A stretch of DNA of 64,000 nt from Fertoeibacter niger (GCF_009380135.2 NZ_WHUT02000010.1:1-64000), one strand, 5' to 3'. Positions 17,505 to 26,709 are shown, numbered from the stretch's first letter. Numbers and translations: made by a program. Notes: generated by a model from the letters alone, not told the origin.

Positions 17505-18527
17505 ATGAACAGACGATCGGCTTTGGCCGCCCTTGCCTTTGCGGCCGCTTTCAGCGTGCCAACTGCAGGTGCAGCGCAGACGGTGGAGGAATTCTACACC
17601 GGCAATACGGTGGAGCTTTACATCGGTTATACCGTCGGCGGGGGCTATGATCTTTATGCCCGCGCCCTCGCTCGCTACATGGGGAAATACATTCCCGGCA
17701 ACCCGACGGTCGTTCCGGTGAACATGGACGGCGCGGGCAGCCTGCGGATGACCAACTGGCTTTATGAGGCCGCACCACAGGACGGCACCGTGTTTGGCAC
17801 CTTTGCCCGGGCCGCACCGTTCGACCCGCTGTTCGGCAACGCCGATGCGACCTTTGACGCCCTGAAGTTCAACTATATCGGCAGCGCCAACAACGAGGTC
17901 AGCATCTGTGCCGCGCTGGCACGTTCGGGCATCGAGACTTTTGACGACCTGAAGGAAAAGGAACTGATCATCGGCGGCACTGGCGACACCGCCGATACCG
18001 TGCAGTTCCCCAAGGTGCTGAACGCCGTGTTCGGCACCAAGATGCGGATCATCAACGGCTATCCCGGCGGCAACGACGTGGTGATGGCGATGGAGCGCAA
18101 CGAGGTCGATGGCCGCTGCGGCTGGTCCTACACCAGCGTCAAATCTGGCAGCGCGGAATGGCTTGCCAATGGCGACCTGAACATGCTGATGCAATTGTCC
18201 ACCACGAAGCACCCGGAAATCCCCGAAGTGCCGCTGGTGATGGATCTGGTGCAGAATGAAGAAGACCGCAAACTGCTGAACCTGGTCTTTGCACGCCAGA
18301 CGCTGGGCCGCCCCTATGCCGCCCCGCCGAATGTTCCCGCCGACCGCGTCGAGGCTTTGCGCTCTGCCTTCATGGCAACGATGGCCGACCCCGAGTTCCT
18401 GGCAGAAACCGCAGCACTGGAACTGGAGATCACCCCGGTTGATGGCGCGGCCATTCAGGCGCTGGTCGAAGAGGTCTACAAATCCGACCCTGCGGTGATC
18501 GAACGGCTGAACGGCATCCTGCAGTAA
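17505..18527 (+). CDS. tctC: TctC/Bug-family periplasmic solute-binding protein
   Basis: 340 residues with a Sec signal peptide (about 1-24, cleaved near AGAAQ). The mature part has the TctC fold signature GYTVGGGYDLYARAL (family: PPGGGxDxxAR) and PGGNDVVMAMERNEVDG. It binds carboxylate substrates for a tripartite tricarboxylate transporter. No TctA or TctB follows: a strong terminator comes next at 18552. Its membrane partner may be the TctA-TctB fusion at 53 kb, which has no binding protein beside it, or a copy outside the window. Regulation: operator at 17301 and a divergent LysR. Confidence 0.87.
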   Translation: MNRRSALAALAFAAAFSVPTAGAAQTVEEFYTGNTVELYIGYTVGGGYDLYARALARYMGKYIPGNPTVVPVNMDGAGSLRMTNWLYEAAPQDGTVFGTFARAAPFDPLFGNADATFDALKFNYIGSANNEVSICAALARSGIETFDDLKEKELIIGGTGDTADTVQFPKVLNAVFGTKMRIINGYPGGNDVVMAMERNEVDGRCGWSYTSVKSGSAEWLANGDLNMLMQLSTTKHPEIPEVPLVMDLVQNEEDRKLLNLVFARQTLGRPYAAPPNVPADRVEALRSAFMATMADPEFLAETAALELEITPVDGAAIQALVEEVYKSDPAVIERLNGILQ

Positions 18528-18994
18528 CGCTGGCTGCCCGATCACCACATGCACCCCCCGTCCGCGGGGGGTGTTTTCATGTGCGGATGGCGGGCCGGGG
18601 GATCATGGCAAATCAGGTGCCGCCCGTGCCAGCCCCGCGTTGGCGCCCTTGCCAAAGATGCCGTCGCCTTGCCGCGGCAGCGGGGCAAGCGATGGTCTGC
18701 CTCTGGCTGTTGCGCTTGCCGCCTGTCGCGGTAGACTGGGCTTGTGAGGAATCCAATGCCACATCGCCTTTGCCCGTCTTGCCGGTGACATGGCGCGCAT
18801 CGGCGCTGCCAGTGGGCGTGGCGGTGTTGGCCGTTCTTGTGGTGTTGTCGGTTCGGTGCATCCGGGCTTGGGGCACCATCGCGGCAAAGGGGACAGCAGC
18901 CAAGGCTCAGGTGGCGCTGCTGCACCACAAGGCGGTGGCGGTTGAGACCCGCCTTGCCCGGCATTTCAACCAAGATGACTGACAGGAGGCAATG
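18528..18994. other. Intergenic region, doubtful small ORFs
   Basis: About 467 bases after the tctC stop. Apart from the terminator at 18552-18577 there is an open frame at 18581-18982 (133 residues with one hydrophobic helix, LPVGVAVLAVLVVLSV) that has no good ribosome site and no family I recognise; it could be a small membrane protein but more likely is not coding. Confidence 0.4.
18552..18577 (+). terminator. Rho-independent terminator after tctC
   Basis: CACCCCCC and GGGGGGTG form an 8-bp stem around a 6-base loop, followed by TTTT. It ends the single-gene tctC transcript. Confidence 0.8.
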
Positions 18995-20164
18995 ATGTCT
19001 GATCCCATGATCGTCGGCTGGGCGCATACCAAATTCGGCAGGGCCGAGGCTGCCGATACCACAGCCCTGATGGCCGAAGTCGCGCGCCCCGCACTTGATC
19101 ACGCGGGTATCCCGCCCGATGGCGTGGATGGCATCTTTGTGGGCGTCTACAACAACGGCTTTTCGCGGCAGGACTTTCAGGGCGCACTGGTGGCGATGGG
19201 CACGCCGGAACTGGCGGGCATTCCGTTTCTGCGCACCGAGAACGCCTGCGCGACGGGTTCGGCGGCGCTTTATGCGGCGGCAGATTTCATCGCCTCGGGG
19301 CGCGGGCGCACGGCGCTGGTGATCGGGGCGGAAAAGATGACGGCAACGCCGACGGATGAGGTTGGCACCATCCTGTTGTCGGCCAGCCATGTGCCGGAAG
19401 AGGCCGCCATAGCGGGCGGCTTTGCCGGCGTGTTCGGCCAGATCGCCAACAGCTATTTCCAGCGCCATGGCGACCGTTCCGAAGAACTGGCAATGATCGC
19501 GGCCAAAAACCATTCCAACGGCATGCTGAACCCGCTGGCACATATGCAGAAAGACCTTGGCTTCGACTTCTGCAACCGGCCATCTGACAAGAATCCGCTG
19601 GTCGCAGGGCCGCTGCGCCGCACCGATTGCTCGCTGGTGTCGGATGGTGCCGCCGCCATTGTTCTTGCCGATGCCGAGGTGGCCGCCGGGCTGGCGCGCG
19701 CGCTGCGTTTCCGGGCGCGGGCACAGGCGGGCGACATTCTGGCCTTGTCGCGACGCGATCCCATTGCCTTTGATGGCGCGCACCGGGCATGGGCGCTGGC
19801 GCTGGAACAGGCGGGCTGCGTGATCTCTGACCTGGATCTGGTGGAGACGCATGATTGCTTCACCGTGGCGGAAATGATCGAGTATGAGGCGATGGGTCTG
19901 GCCGCGCCCGGCATGGGCTGGCGTGTGGTGCGCGACGGCACCACACGGTGCGACGGGGCCTTGCCGGTAAACCTGTCGGGCGGGCTGAAATCACGTGGCC
20001 ATCCGATCGGGGCCACCGGCGTTTCGCAGCATGTGATGGTGGCGATGCAGCTGATGGGCGAGGCCGGGGCAATGCAACGGCCCGGTGCCGGGCTGGGCGG
20101 CGTGTTCAACATGGGCGGTGCTGCGGTGGCGAACTACTGCTCGATCCTGGAGCGCGTCAGGTGA
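18995..20164 (+). CDS. Thiolase-family (SCP-x-like) acetyl-CoA acyltransferase
   Basis: About 389 residues. Nucleophile Cys in TENACATGSAAL and catalytic His in LKSRGHPIGATG are present; the usual C-terminal Cys-Gly-Gly motif is replaced by VFNMGGAAVAN, as in SCP-x-type thiolases that pair with a DUF35 protein. AGGAGG sits five bases before the ATG at 18995; an ATG three bases earlier is possible. It would cleave a beta-ketoacyl-CoA. The DUF35 and acyl-CoA ligase genes that should follow are decayed, so this enzyme has probably lost its local partners. Confidence 0.87.
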   Translation: MSDPMIVGWAHTKFGRAEAADTTALMAEVARPALDHAGIPPDGVDGIFVGVYNNGFSRQDFQGALVAMGTPELAGIPFLRTENACATGSAALYAAADFIASGRGRTALVIGAEKMTATPTDEVGTILLSASHVPEEAAIAGGFAGVFGQIANSYFQRHGDRSEELAMIAAKNHSNGMLNPLAHMQKDLGFDFCNRPSDKNPLVAGPLRRTDCSLVSDGAAAIVLADAEVAAGLARALRFRARAQAGDILALSRRDPIAFDGAHRAWALALEQAGCVISDLDLVETHDCFTVAEMIEYEAMGLAAPGMGWRVVRDGTTRCDGALPVNLSGGLKSRGHPIGATGVSQHVMVAMQLMGEAGAMQRPGAGLGGVFNMGGAAVANYCSILERVR

Positions 20165-20917
20165 GCGAGCACGGGGCGGCGTCGCGCCGGTATCAACCCG
20201 CGTGACGAACCTTGCCACGCTGCAGACCCCAGGTGGCGCGGCGCGACACTGAAGGCATCGCGCGGGTCATGGGTGAAGTGATCTGGACTTGGGCCGAATT
20301 CGAAAGGCGCACCGATGCGCTGGCCGCTGGCTTGCAACAGCGGCTGGGTGATGTGCCAGTTACAGAACTGCCGTGCGATGTTGCAGGCGATGTTTGCCGT
20401 GTGGCGGGCGGGGGCTGTCTGGGTGCCCGCCAATTTCCGCCAGACGGCGGAAGGATCAGCCTGGCTGACGCAACCCTCGGGCGCGCGGCTGCTTTTGTGC
20501 AAGGCGGGCTTTGCCGACCACGCGTCGGCATGCCGCGCAGGATGCGACGGATTGCAGGTGCTGTGCTACGGTGCGTCGGGTTTTGCGCCCTTGGTCAAGG
20601 CGCTGACCGGGGAATTTCTGGGCCAGAGGCCACAGGTCGCGGTGGCGGAACGTGACGAACCCTGCTGGTTCTTCTTCACCTTTGGCGCCACGGGCCGACC
20701 CAAGGCATCTGTGTTGACGCATGGGCAGGTGGCCTTTGCCGTCACCAACCATCTGGCCGATCTGACGTCCGCCGATGCCTTTCTGGTGGTGGCCCCCCTG
20801 TCACATAGTGCGGGGGTCCATCAACTGACCCAGATCGTGCGCATCGCCACAGGCGTCCACGGTCGGCTGGCGCCACGGCGCGCCATATCTGCATTGCCAC
20901 GGCATCTGGACAGCTGA
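20161..20917 (+). pseudogene. Decayed DUF35 start and AMP-dependent acyl-CoA ligase
   Basis: At 20161 a GTG begins SEHGAASRRYQPA, resembling the first residues of a DUF35 thiolase-associated protein, then stops. From about 20202 the frame-shifted translation shows an acyl-CoA ligase: VTNLATLQT, then (another frame) RDTEGIARVMGEVIWTWAEF and TDALAAGLQQRLG, then (third frame) NCRAMLQAMFAVWRAGAVWV and FFFTFGATGRPKASVLTHGQ, the AMP-binding P-loop-like motif. The C-terminal half is missing after LSHSAGVHQLTQIVRIATGV. At least two frameshifts and a truncation make it inactive. Confidence 0.75.
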
Positions 20918-21016
20918 CGGAACGCCACAGATGGGCCTTCTTCTGCCGTTTGACTCCGTGCTGTCGAATATACCAAAGTCAGTGGCCTTGGCAGCGCCGG
21001 TGCATGGTTCGGGGGC

Positions 21017-21150
21017 ATGCCAGATGCCGAGACCGCCTTTGCCCTGTTCACGCCGCAGGCCGATGCGCCGATCCCCGAACAGGTGGGCCGGATGGCGGCA
21101 CAGGCGCTTGCTTTCCCTGGCCGCATCGACGCACTGGTGAACAGCGCGGC
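21017..21150 (+). pseudogene. Possible remnant of a short-chain dehydrogenase
   Basis: The frame contains FPGRIDALVNSAAVAVF, which resembles the NNAG region of short-chain dehydrogenases, with no Rossmann start and no YxxxK downstream. It lies in the gap between the decayed acyl-CoA ligase and the alpha/beta hydrolase. Evidence is a single short motif. Confidence 0.3.
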
Positions 21151-21209
21151 TGTGGCGGTGTTCGCGTGGGTTGTGCAGACGAGGTTTGCGGCGGATCATC
21201 CACGTTGGC

Positions 21210-22058
21210 TCAGATGCCGCCCAGAAATTCCAGAATGCGGGCTGGTGCGGTGGCCACGGTCTGCTGATCCGGCGTTGTATCCCAGAACTGCACATTGGGC
21301 GAACATTCCTCGATGAATCGCGCGGCTGACAGGGCGTGCGACGCATCGCGGCCGGGGATGACCAGCGTGGGAATATCCAGGCGCATCAGGTCTTCGGGTT
21401 CGAAACCCGGCACCGAATCGCGGTCAAGCAATACGCGCGGCAGGCCCGCCACGATCAGCTTGTAATGCTCCGGCTTCTGGGCAAGGAAAGCCGCGCGAAA
21501 CGCCGGGTCGCGGCGCAGCACCGGGGCCCAGGGGCCGGGGCGCGGGTCTTTGCCAAAACCCTCCGTGGTGGCCAGCGCCAGATCGACCACGCCTTGCAGG
21601 CCGCCCGCCTCCACCTGCGCCAGATGCAGGGCAAAGCGCCGGTGCCCGTTCAGCCGGAACCCCGCCCCGCCCACGGGCCAGTATTGCACCATGCTCATCA
21701 CCCGTTCGGGATGCGCGCAGGCAAAGGCCGCCACCGGGCAGCAGCCCATGCAGCCGCCGATCAGATGCGCGCGGTCAATACCCAGATGGTCCAGCAGACC
21801 GCGCCCCTGCGCCACATAGTCGGCCCAGCCAATGCGCTGCACCCGCCCGCCCGACTGCCCGGTTTCCCGCCGGTCGAACAGGATGCAGGTGTAATGCTGC
21901 GGCAGATGGTCCATCAGCCGGATCTTGGCATAGATGCCAAGGTTTTCCCACTTGTCGGCACTGGCGTCAAAGCCGCCGGGCGCGAACATCAGCAGCGGCG
22001 GGCCGTCGCCGCGCAATTCATAATGGGTTTCGATACCGTCAATCATGGCGGTGGGCAT
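21210..22058 (-). CDS. Alpha/beta hydrolase with a cysteine at the nucleophile position
   Basis: 282 residues with the alpha/beta-hydrolase layout: oxyanion block LLMFAPGG, nucleophile elbow LIGGCMGCCPV, acid Asp in LVIPGRDASHAL. The elbow G-x-nucleophile-x-G reads G-G-C-M-G, so Cys takes the place of the usual Ser; the catalytic His near the C-terminus is not obvious (the family position reads TPDQQTVAT, without His). Dienelactone hydrolases use Cys, but this protein otherwise looks like a meta-cleavage or lactone hydrolase. GGAGG precedes the ATG. It is the last gene of the minus-strand 26.7-21.2 kb series, after the Pht5-like gene. Confidence 0.8.
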   Translation of the reverse strand: MPTAMIDGIETHYELRGDGPPLLMFAPGGFDASADKWENLGIYAKIRLMDHLPQHYTCILFDRRETGQSGGRVQRIGWADYVAQGRGLLDHLGIDRAHLIGGCMGCCPVAAFACAHPERVMSMVQYWPVGGAGFRLNGHRRFALHLAQVEAGGLQGVVDLALATTEGFGKDPRPGPWAPVLRRDPAFRAAFLAQKPEHYKLIVAGLPRVLLDRDSVPGFEPEDLMRLDIPTLVIPGRDASHALSAARFIEECSPNVQFWDTTPDQQTVATAPARILEFLGGI

Positions 22059-22085
22059 GGTGTCATCCTCCCATGGCGGGCCGTG

Positions 22086-23072
22086 TCAGATTACGAATTC
22101 GTCCTGCATTTCCGGTGCGAACAGATCGTCCGGTGTCAGCCTGCCGGTGCTGAGGCCCTGTTCGCGGTGATACCGCAGAAAGGTTTCCAGCACGCGGCGG
22201 TTCGGCTCCAGCCCATAGGGCCAGAAATCATCGCCCATCAGCGCCACCGCCTCTTCGACATGGGCGTTCAGCCAGGGCAGCATGCCCTTCAGCGCCGCCG
22301 TTTCGCGCAGCCCCTCATAGCAGATGGCCTGTGCCGCGTGGAATGCCTTGTAAAGCGCGCGGGCGATCCAGCGGTTCGCCTCATACACCTCGCGGCGGAT
22401 GGCGATCACATGCATGATGGGGAAGATGCCGGTTTCGCCCCAATAGGCTTTTTCCACCGCCACATGATCGGGGAACAGCCGCCGCACGGCCACCCCGTCA
22501 AAGGTTGAAGGTTTGCGTGCCGTCACCAGCGCGTCAATCTCGCCATCCCGCAGCATGCGCGACAGGGTCTGTTCGCCGCTGATCCGCTCCACCCGAAAGC
22601 CGGGCGGCAGGTTCAGCGGCATCTTTTCCTCGCGGCCCGGGGCCTCTTCGCCGCCGGTCACATGGATCATGCTGTCGGGGGCCACGCCGTAGTGTTCGTG
22701 CAGGATGCCCCTGATCCAGACCGGTGCCGTCATCTGGTATTCGGGGCTGCCCACGCGTTTGCCTGCCAGATCGGCGGGGGTGGTGATGCCGGATTTCGCG
22801 CTGACATAGATGCAGGAATGCCGGAAGAACCGGCTGGGGAACACAGGTATCGCCACAAAGGGCCGGTCTTCACGCTCCAGCGACATGATGTAGGACGACA
22901 TCGAAAGCTCGGACACGTCGAACTCACGGAAGCGCAGCATGCGGAAAAAGGTCTCTTCCACCACAAGATCCTGAAAATTCAGGTTGATGCCGTCGGGCGT
23001 CACGCTGCCATCCATCAGGGGGCGCACGCGGTCGTAATCCCAGCAGGCAAGGCTCAAGGTCAGCTTGCTCAT
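22086..23072 (-). CDS. 4,5-dihydroxyphthalate decarboxylase-like (Pht5 family) protein
   Basis: About 328 residues, matching Pht5 blocks: SKLTLSLACWDYDRVRPLMD at the start, SELSMSSYIMSLEREDRPFV, PSRFFRHSCIYVSAKSG, GSPEYQMTAPVWIRGILHEH. The family has a periplasmic-binding-protein fold but includes the cytoplasmic enzyme converting 4,5-dihydroxyphthalate to protocatechuate. No signal peptide is seen, so an enzyme is more likely than a transporter component. It lies between a flavin reductase and a hydrolase and feeds logically into the 4,5-cleavage genes. Start at the ATG at 23072. A shorter paralogue is at 47170. Confidence 0.8.
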   Translation of the reverse strand: MSKLTLSLACWDYDRVRPLMDGSVTPDGINLNFQDLVVEETFFRMLRFREFDVSELSMSSYIMSLEREDRPFVAIPVFPSRFFRHSCIYVSAKSGITTPADLAGKRVGSPEYQMTAPVWIRGILHEHYGVAPDSMIHVTGGEEAPGREEKMPLNLPPGFRVERISGEQTLSRMLRDGEIDALVTARKPSTFDGVAVRRLFPDHVAVEKAYWGETGIFPIMHVIAIRREVYEANRWIARALYKAFHAAQAICYEGLRETAALKGMLPWLNAHVEEAVALMGDDFWPYGLEPNRRVLETFLRYHREQGLSTGRLTPDDLFAPEMQDEFVI

Positions 23073-23100
23073 CCTTGTCTGGCCCTTTTTCTTTTGTGTT

Positions 23101-24099
23101 TCAGTAGAATTCGTCAAAGTGGATCTGCCCGGCAGGCACGCCTTGCGCATGCAGGCTGGTGCGTATGGCGGCGGCCATTGCGGGCGGCCCGGCAAAGTAG
23201 ATCTCGCATTCCGCCAGACGCGGGCCCAGATCGGCCAGCGCGATGTCATGGATGAACCCGATCGGCCCCGCCCAGTTTCCGGCCAGTGCAGGGTCTGATA
23301 TGGCCGTGACCAGCCGGAAACGGTCAGACACCAGCGGCGTGACACAGGCCGCCGGGGCCAGATCGGCCGGGCCGCGCCCACCAAAATAGAAATGCACCGT
23401 TCGCCCCTGCAAGCCCGGGGCCGCCACCGCTGCCCGCGCGATAGACACCATGGGCGACAGGCCCGAACCGCCAGCCAGCAGCACGATGTCGCGCGGAATG
23501 TCGGGGCGCAGATGGGCCAGCCCGTAGGGGCCATCCAGCGCGATGGCATCGCCGGGGCGCAGATTGTCGAACAGCAGCGTCGTGGCCGCCCCGCCCGGCA
23601 CCCGCTTTATCTGAAAGCGCCAGATATCCTCATCCGGCAGGTTGCACATGGAATAGACCCGCGCGCCCGCTACCCCCGGCACCGACAGCAGGGCATACTG
23701 GCCGGGCAGAAAGCCGGGCTCGCCGTCAATGCGAAAGGCAAATTCCGCCATGTCGTGATTGAGCGCATCGCGCGACACCAGCACGCCGCTGCGTTGCACG
23801 GGCCGATGCACCGGCACGGCATCGGGATCGGCCCGGAATTTCACCACACAATCGGACAGTGGCCGCGCCTGACAGCCCAGCCAGCGCCCGCGTTTGCGGT
23901 CCTTTTCCGTCCAGGCGGGCGCATCGGCGCGCAGATGGTCCACCGCGCCCGCGACAAGTTCAAACCGGCAGTTCCCGCAAGAGCCTACATTGCAGGAGTA
24001 TGACATCCCAACCCCGGCGCGCAGGGCAGCCCGCATAACGGTGTCGCGCTCGGCGCAGGCAAAGCTGAGATCACTGCCGGTCAGACTTATCTTGTGCAT
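23101..24099 (-). CDS. Ferredoxin-NAD(P)H reductase, electron transfer component of a ring oxygenase
   Basis: 332 residues. N-terminal plant-type [2Fe-2S] domain with SCNVGSCGNC and a fourth Cys in GCQARP, then an FAD domain (RVYSMCNLP) and NAD domain (LLAGGSGLSPM; FAGPPAMAAA near the end). The order 2Fe-2S, FAD, NAD is that of BenC/XylZ-type reductases, not of phthalate dioxygenase reductase (FMN, NAD, 2Fe-2S). It should pass electrons from NADH to the Rieske ferredoxin at 28 kb and the Rieske oxygenase at 28.5 kb. It starts six bases after the iclR stop. Confidence 0.9.
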   Translation of the reverse strand: MHKISLTGSDLSFACAERDTVMRAALRAGVGMSYSCNVGSCGNCRFELVAGAVDHLRADAPAWTEKDRKRGRWLGCQARPLSDCVVKFRADPDAVPVHRPVQRSGVLVSRDALNHDMAEFAFRIDGEPGFLPGQYALLSVPGVAGARVYSMCNLPDEDIWRFQIKRVPGGAATTLLFDNLRPGDAIALDGPYGLAHLRPDIPRDIVLLAGGSGLSPMVSIARAAVAAPGLQGRTVHFYFGGRGPADLAPAACVTPLVSDRFRLVTAISDPALAGNWAGPIGFIHDIALADLGPRLAECEIYFAGPPAMAAAIRTSLHAQGVPAGQIHFDEFY

Positions 24100-24105
24100 G
24101 GTTCC

Positions 24106-24936
24106 TCAGGGGCTTCGGACATAGATCGGCTGGCCGGGTTCATAGCCCAGCCGTTCCGACAGTTTCTGCGCCATGCCGATCACCAGATCGGCCAGCGAGG
24201 GGAAATCGCGCTTCTTGATGCGCAGCCGTGGCCCGGCCATGCCAAGCGCGGCAATCACCCGCCCGTCGGCCTGATGCACGGGTGCAGCGATGCAGCGGGT
24301 GCCTTCCTCGCATTCTTCATCTTCTGTTGCATAGCCCGCGCGTTTCACCCGGCGGATGCGTTCGGCCAGCTCATCGGGGTTGGTCAGCGTGTTGGCAGTG
24401 CGGGCCAAAAGCGGCTGGCCAAGAAATTCCTCCAGCGCGGGGGCGCGCAGACCCGCCAGCAGGCACAGCCCCTCGGCCGTGGTATGCGCCGGGCGGAACT
24501 GCCCGGTGATGGACCGCAGGCGAATGGATTCGTTGCTTTCAAAATCATGGATGAACACGACATTGCGTTTGTCGAGGATGGCCAGCCGGGCATTCTCGCC
24601 GGTACGCTGGCGCAGGTCATTCAGGAAAGGCTTGGCCTCGGCTGCCACATCCAGCCGCGTGCGCACCTGCGAGCCCAGCGAGAACAGCCCGATGCCCAGC
24701 CGGTAGCGGCCTGTTTCGGGGTTCTGTTCCAGCAGGCCCTCGTCCAGCAGGGCCGTGGCCAGACGGTGCACGGTGCTTTTGGCGATTTTCAGCCGCTTGG
24801 CCAGTTCGCTGATGCCCAACTCCCGCTCATCCAGTGAAAACGTCTTCATCAGGTGGATCGCCGTTGTCACCGACGACAGGCGCTGCGCATCGCGGCGGAT
24901 ATTGCGATTGATGGGCTTCGCGGGCTCTTCGTTCAT
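24106..24936 (-). CDS. IclR-family transcriptional regulator
   Basis: About 276 residues. N-terminal winged HTH (VTTAIHLMKTFS, GISELAKRLKIAKSTVHRLA) and a C-terminal IclR effector domain (GENARLAILDKRNVVFI, TAEGLCLLAG, CIAAPVHQADGRVIAALGMA). I prefer the ATG at 24936; the frame from 24996 would start upstream of the operator at 24965-24981. It is followed closely by the reductase gene, and preceded by an EutA-like gene. IclR proteins bind short inverted repeats with GGAAC-like arms, so it is the best candidate for binding the repeats found throughout this window, including its own promoter. Confidence 0.9.
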   Translation of the reverse strand: MNEEPAKPINRNIRRDAQRLSSVTTAIHLMKTFSLDERELGISELAKRLKIAKSTVHRLATALLDEGLLEQNPETGRYRLGIGLFSLGSQVRTRLDVAAEAKPFLNDLRQRTGENARLAILDKRNVVFIHDFESNESIRLRSITGQFRPAHTTAEGLCLLAGLRAPALEEFLGQPLLARTANTLTNPDELAERIRRVKRAGYATEDEECEEGTRCIAAPVHQADGRVIAALGMAGPRLRIKKRDFPSLADLVIGMAQKLSERLGYEPGQPIYVRSP

Positions 24937-24964
24937 TTTGCAGACCTTGTTCTGACGGACATGC

Positions 24965-24981
24965 GTTCCGTTATACAGAAC
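24965..24981. promoter_or_regulatory. Inverted-repeat operator in the iclR promoter
   Basis: GTTCCGTTATACAGAAC: GTTCC-N7-AGAAC, nine of ten arm bases match. It lies 29 bases before the iclR start, suggesting autoregulation. Confidence 0.65.
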
Positions 24982-25011
24982 CTGCGCCTTTCGCAAAGCC
25001 GGTGCTTCCCG

Positions 25012-26700
25012 TCAGCCATGGCTGTGGCCCTTGTGCGGGGCATGGGGATGTGGGTGGTGATCGTGGTGGTGATCGCCATGATGGTGGCCGGGGTCGCGGA
25101 AGTGAATCCGCTCACCCGCCGCGCTGTCGTCCTGGAACAGCAGCGACTTGATGGTGACAGGAACGGTCAGCGATGGCAGCCGGATGCGCCCAAGGTCGAT
25201 GAAATCGAAATTCCGCAGGGTGATGCCGTCAATCACCAGCAGGTCGCAGGCCAGATGCAATTCGTCCCGCAGAATGCCGCCCAAAGTCTGCGCTATGTCG
25301 CCGTCAATCATGATGTGCAGCGGCCCGCCATGGGCGATGCGGCCCGCCATGGCGGCGGCGATACCATCGGCCAGGCGGCGCAGCCGGGCATATTCCGGCA
25401 GCACCTGCCATTCGAAGGCCAGGGCTACCTCGCAATGGGTTGCGTCCAGATCAAACGCTGTCAGCTGCGCCAGAATCGCAGCGGCTATGTCGGACGCAAG
25501 GGGGTCGGCGGAGAAGTCGATTTCAGGCTTGATCACCTGCATGTTGCGGCGGGGCAAAAGCGCGCCCGGGCGGGTAATCAGGCTGGTCTGGCCCGACAAT
25601 TGCACCGAATATTCCGACGCCCCCAGCGCAGTGGCCCGGATGCAGGCACCCGCTGGCAACAGGGGTGCCGGAAACTGCCCGCTTTCCAGCCGGGCACGGA
25701 TGGCGCGGCCCAGATGCAGGCCCAGATCGCCAAAATCGCGCGGCTCGCGGTCATAGACATATTCCCCGACGCCGCCGGAAAACATGATGCCGCCGATATT
25801 GGCGAGCGTGGGGGGCAGGTCTGTCAGGAAAAGGTTGGCAATCGCAGGCAAAGGCGCGGGGCGCAATGCCTGCACCAGTGCATCGGCCATACCTTCGGCG
25901 ATGCGCGCCATGTCGGCTGCTTCCAGCGCCGTGCCCGGCGCAAGGTGCAGGCCCGCATTATGGGCATGATGCACGCCCGAAGGGTCGATCCGGGCAACGC
26001 GCCCATCCTCGGTCACGATCAGCCGCCCGCCAATATGCAGCGCCGCCGTCCAGCGCACGATGCCATTTTCAACAAGCGCCAGCTTGGTGGTGCCCCCGCC
26101 GATGTCGATGTTCAGGATGCGCTGCCCGCTGTCATGGCTGGCCCGTGCGGCACCTGACCCATAGGCGGCCAGCATCGCCTCCATATGGTTGCCGGCCGTG
26201 GCAGTCACGAAATCACCGCCACGCGCGGCCAGAATGGCGGCCACCGCCGCTGCATTCTCGCGCCGCAGCGCCTCGCCGGTCAGGATGACAACGCCGGTAT
26301 CAATCTGGCGCGGCAGGATTCCGGCCGCGGCATAGGCGCTGTCGATGATCGCCCCCAATGCCGCCGCATCAATGGTATGCGCATCAAGATAGGGCGTGAA
26401 GGCGACGGGCGACTGGTAGGCGGTCTTGCGGTCAACGATCACATAGCGGCTGCCCAGATCATTGCTGCGGCGTTGCAGATGGATCTGCGAAAAGATCACC
26501 TGTGTGCCGGCTGATCCCACATCAATGCCCACCGACGACAATTCCACATTGTCGCGCAGCCAGATCGGGTTGTCCTCCAGCGCGCCGGGAGCGATGTCGT
26601 CATGGTCATGATCCGAGGTTTCGTCATGCTCATGCGGGGCATATTCGCTGAACCGGTGGTCCGCGATCGAGTGCCCCTTGTTTCCGCCTGGTTCGGCCAT
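25012..26700 (-). CDS. EutA-like ATPase (reactivase family) with His-rich ends, copy 1
   Basis: 562 residues, longer than EutA (about 467) because of an acidic His-rich N-terminus (HEHDETSDHDHDD) and a C-terminal tail with about twelve His. The core is an ASKHA ATPase: phosphate-1 SVGIDVGSAGTQVIF, phosphate-2 LNIDIGGGTTKLALV, adenosine motif FSGGVGEYVYD, and LTGEALRRENAAAV. EutA reactivates B12-dependent ethanolamine ammonia-lyase, but no EutB/EutC is encoded here. It is divergent from a bicupin gene (26836), the same pairing seen at 44-51 kb. The His-rich ends suggest metal binding. An operator copy sits ten bases before its start. Confidence 0.85.
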   Translation of the reverse strand: MAEPGGNKGHSIADHRFSEYAPHEHDETSDHDHDDIAPGALEDNPIWLRDNVELSSVGIDVGSAGTQVIFSQIHLQRRSNDLGSRYVIVDRKTAYQSPVAFTPYLDAHTIDAAALGAIIDSAYAAAGILPRQIDTGVVILTGEALRRENAAAVAAILAARGGDFVTATAGNHMEAMLAAYGSGAARASHDSGQRILNIDIGGGTTKLALVENGIVRWTAALHIGGRLIVTEDGRVARIDPSGVHHAHNAGLHLAPGTALEAADMARIAEGMADALVQALRPAPLPAIANLFLTDLPPTLANIGGIMFSGGVGEYVYDREPRDFGDLGLHLGRAIRARLESGQFPAPLLPAGACIRATALGASEYSVQLSGQTSLITRPGALLPRRNMQVIKPEIDFSADPLASDIAAAILAQLTAFDLDATHCEVALAFEWQVLPEYARLRRLADGIAAAMAGRIAHGGPLHIMIDGDIAQTLGGILRDELHLACDLLVIDGITLRNFDFIDLGRIRLPSLTVPVTIKSLLFQDDSAAGERIHFRDPGHHHGDHHHDHHPHPHAPHKGHSHG

Positions 26701-26709
26701 CGGATTTCT

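Noticed and set aside
18581-18982. A 133-residue frame with one hydrophobic helix after tctC
   Set aside because: No clear ribosome site, atypical composition, follows a terminator; not confident enough to call a gene.
20212-20655. Open frame in the acyl-CoA ligase remnant as a separate gene
   Set aside because: Only its first part matches the ligase; the rest is out of frame, so it belongs to a pseudogene.
24937-24996. N-terminal extension of IclR from the ATG at 24996
   Set aside because: It would place the operator inside the gene and adds residues without similarity; the ATG at 24936 fits the family start.
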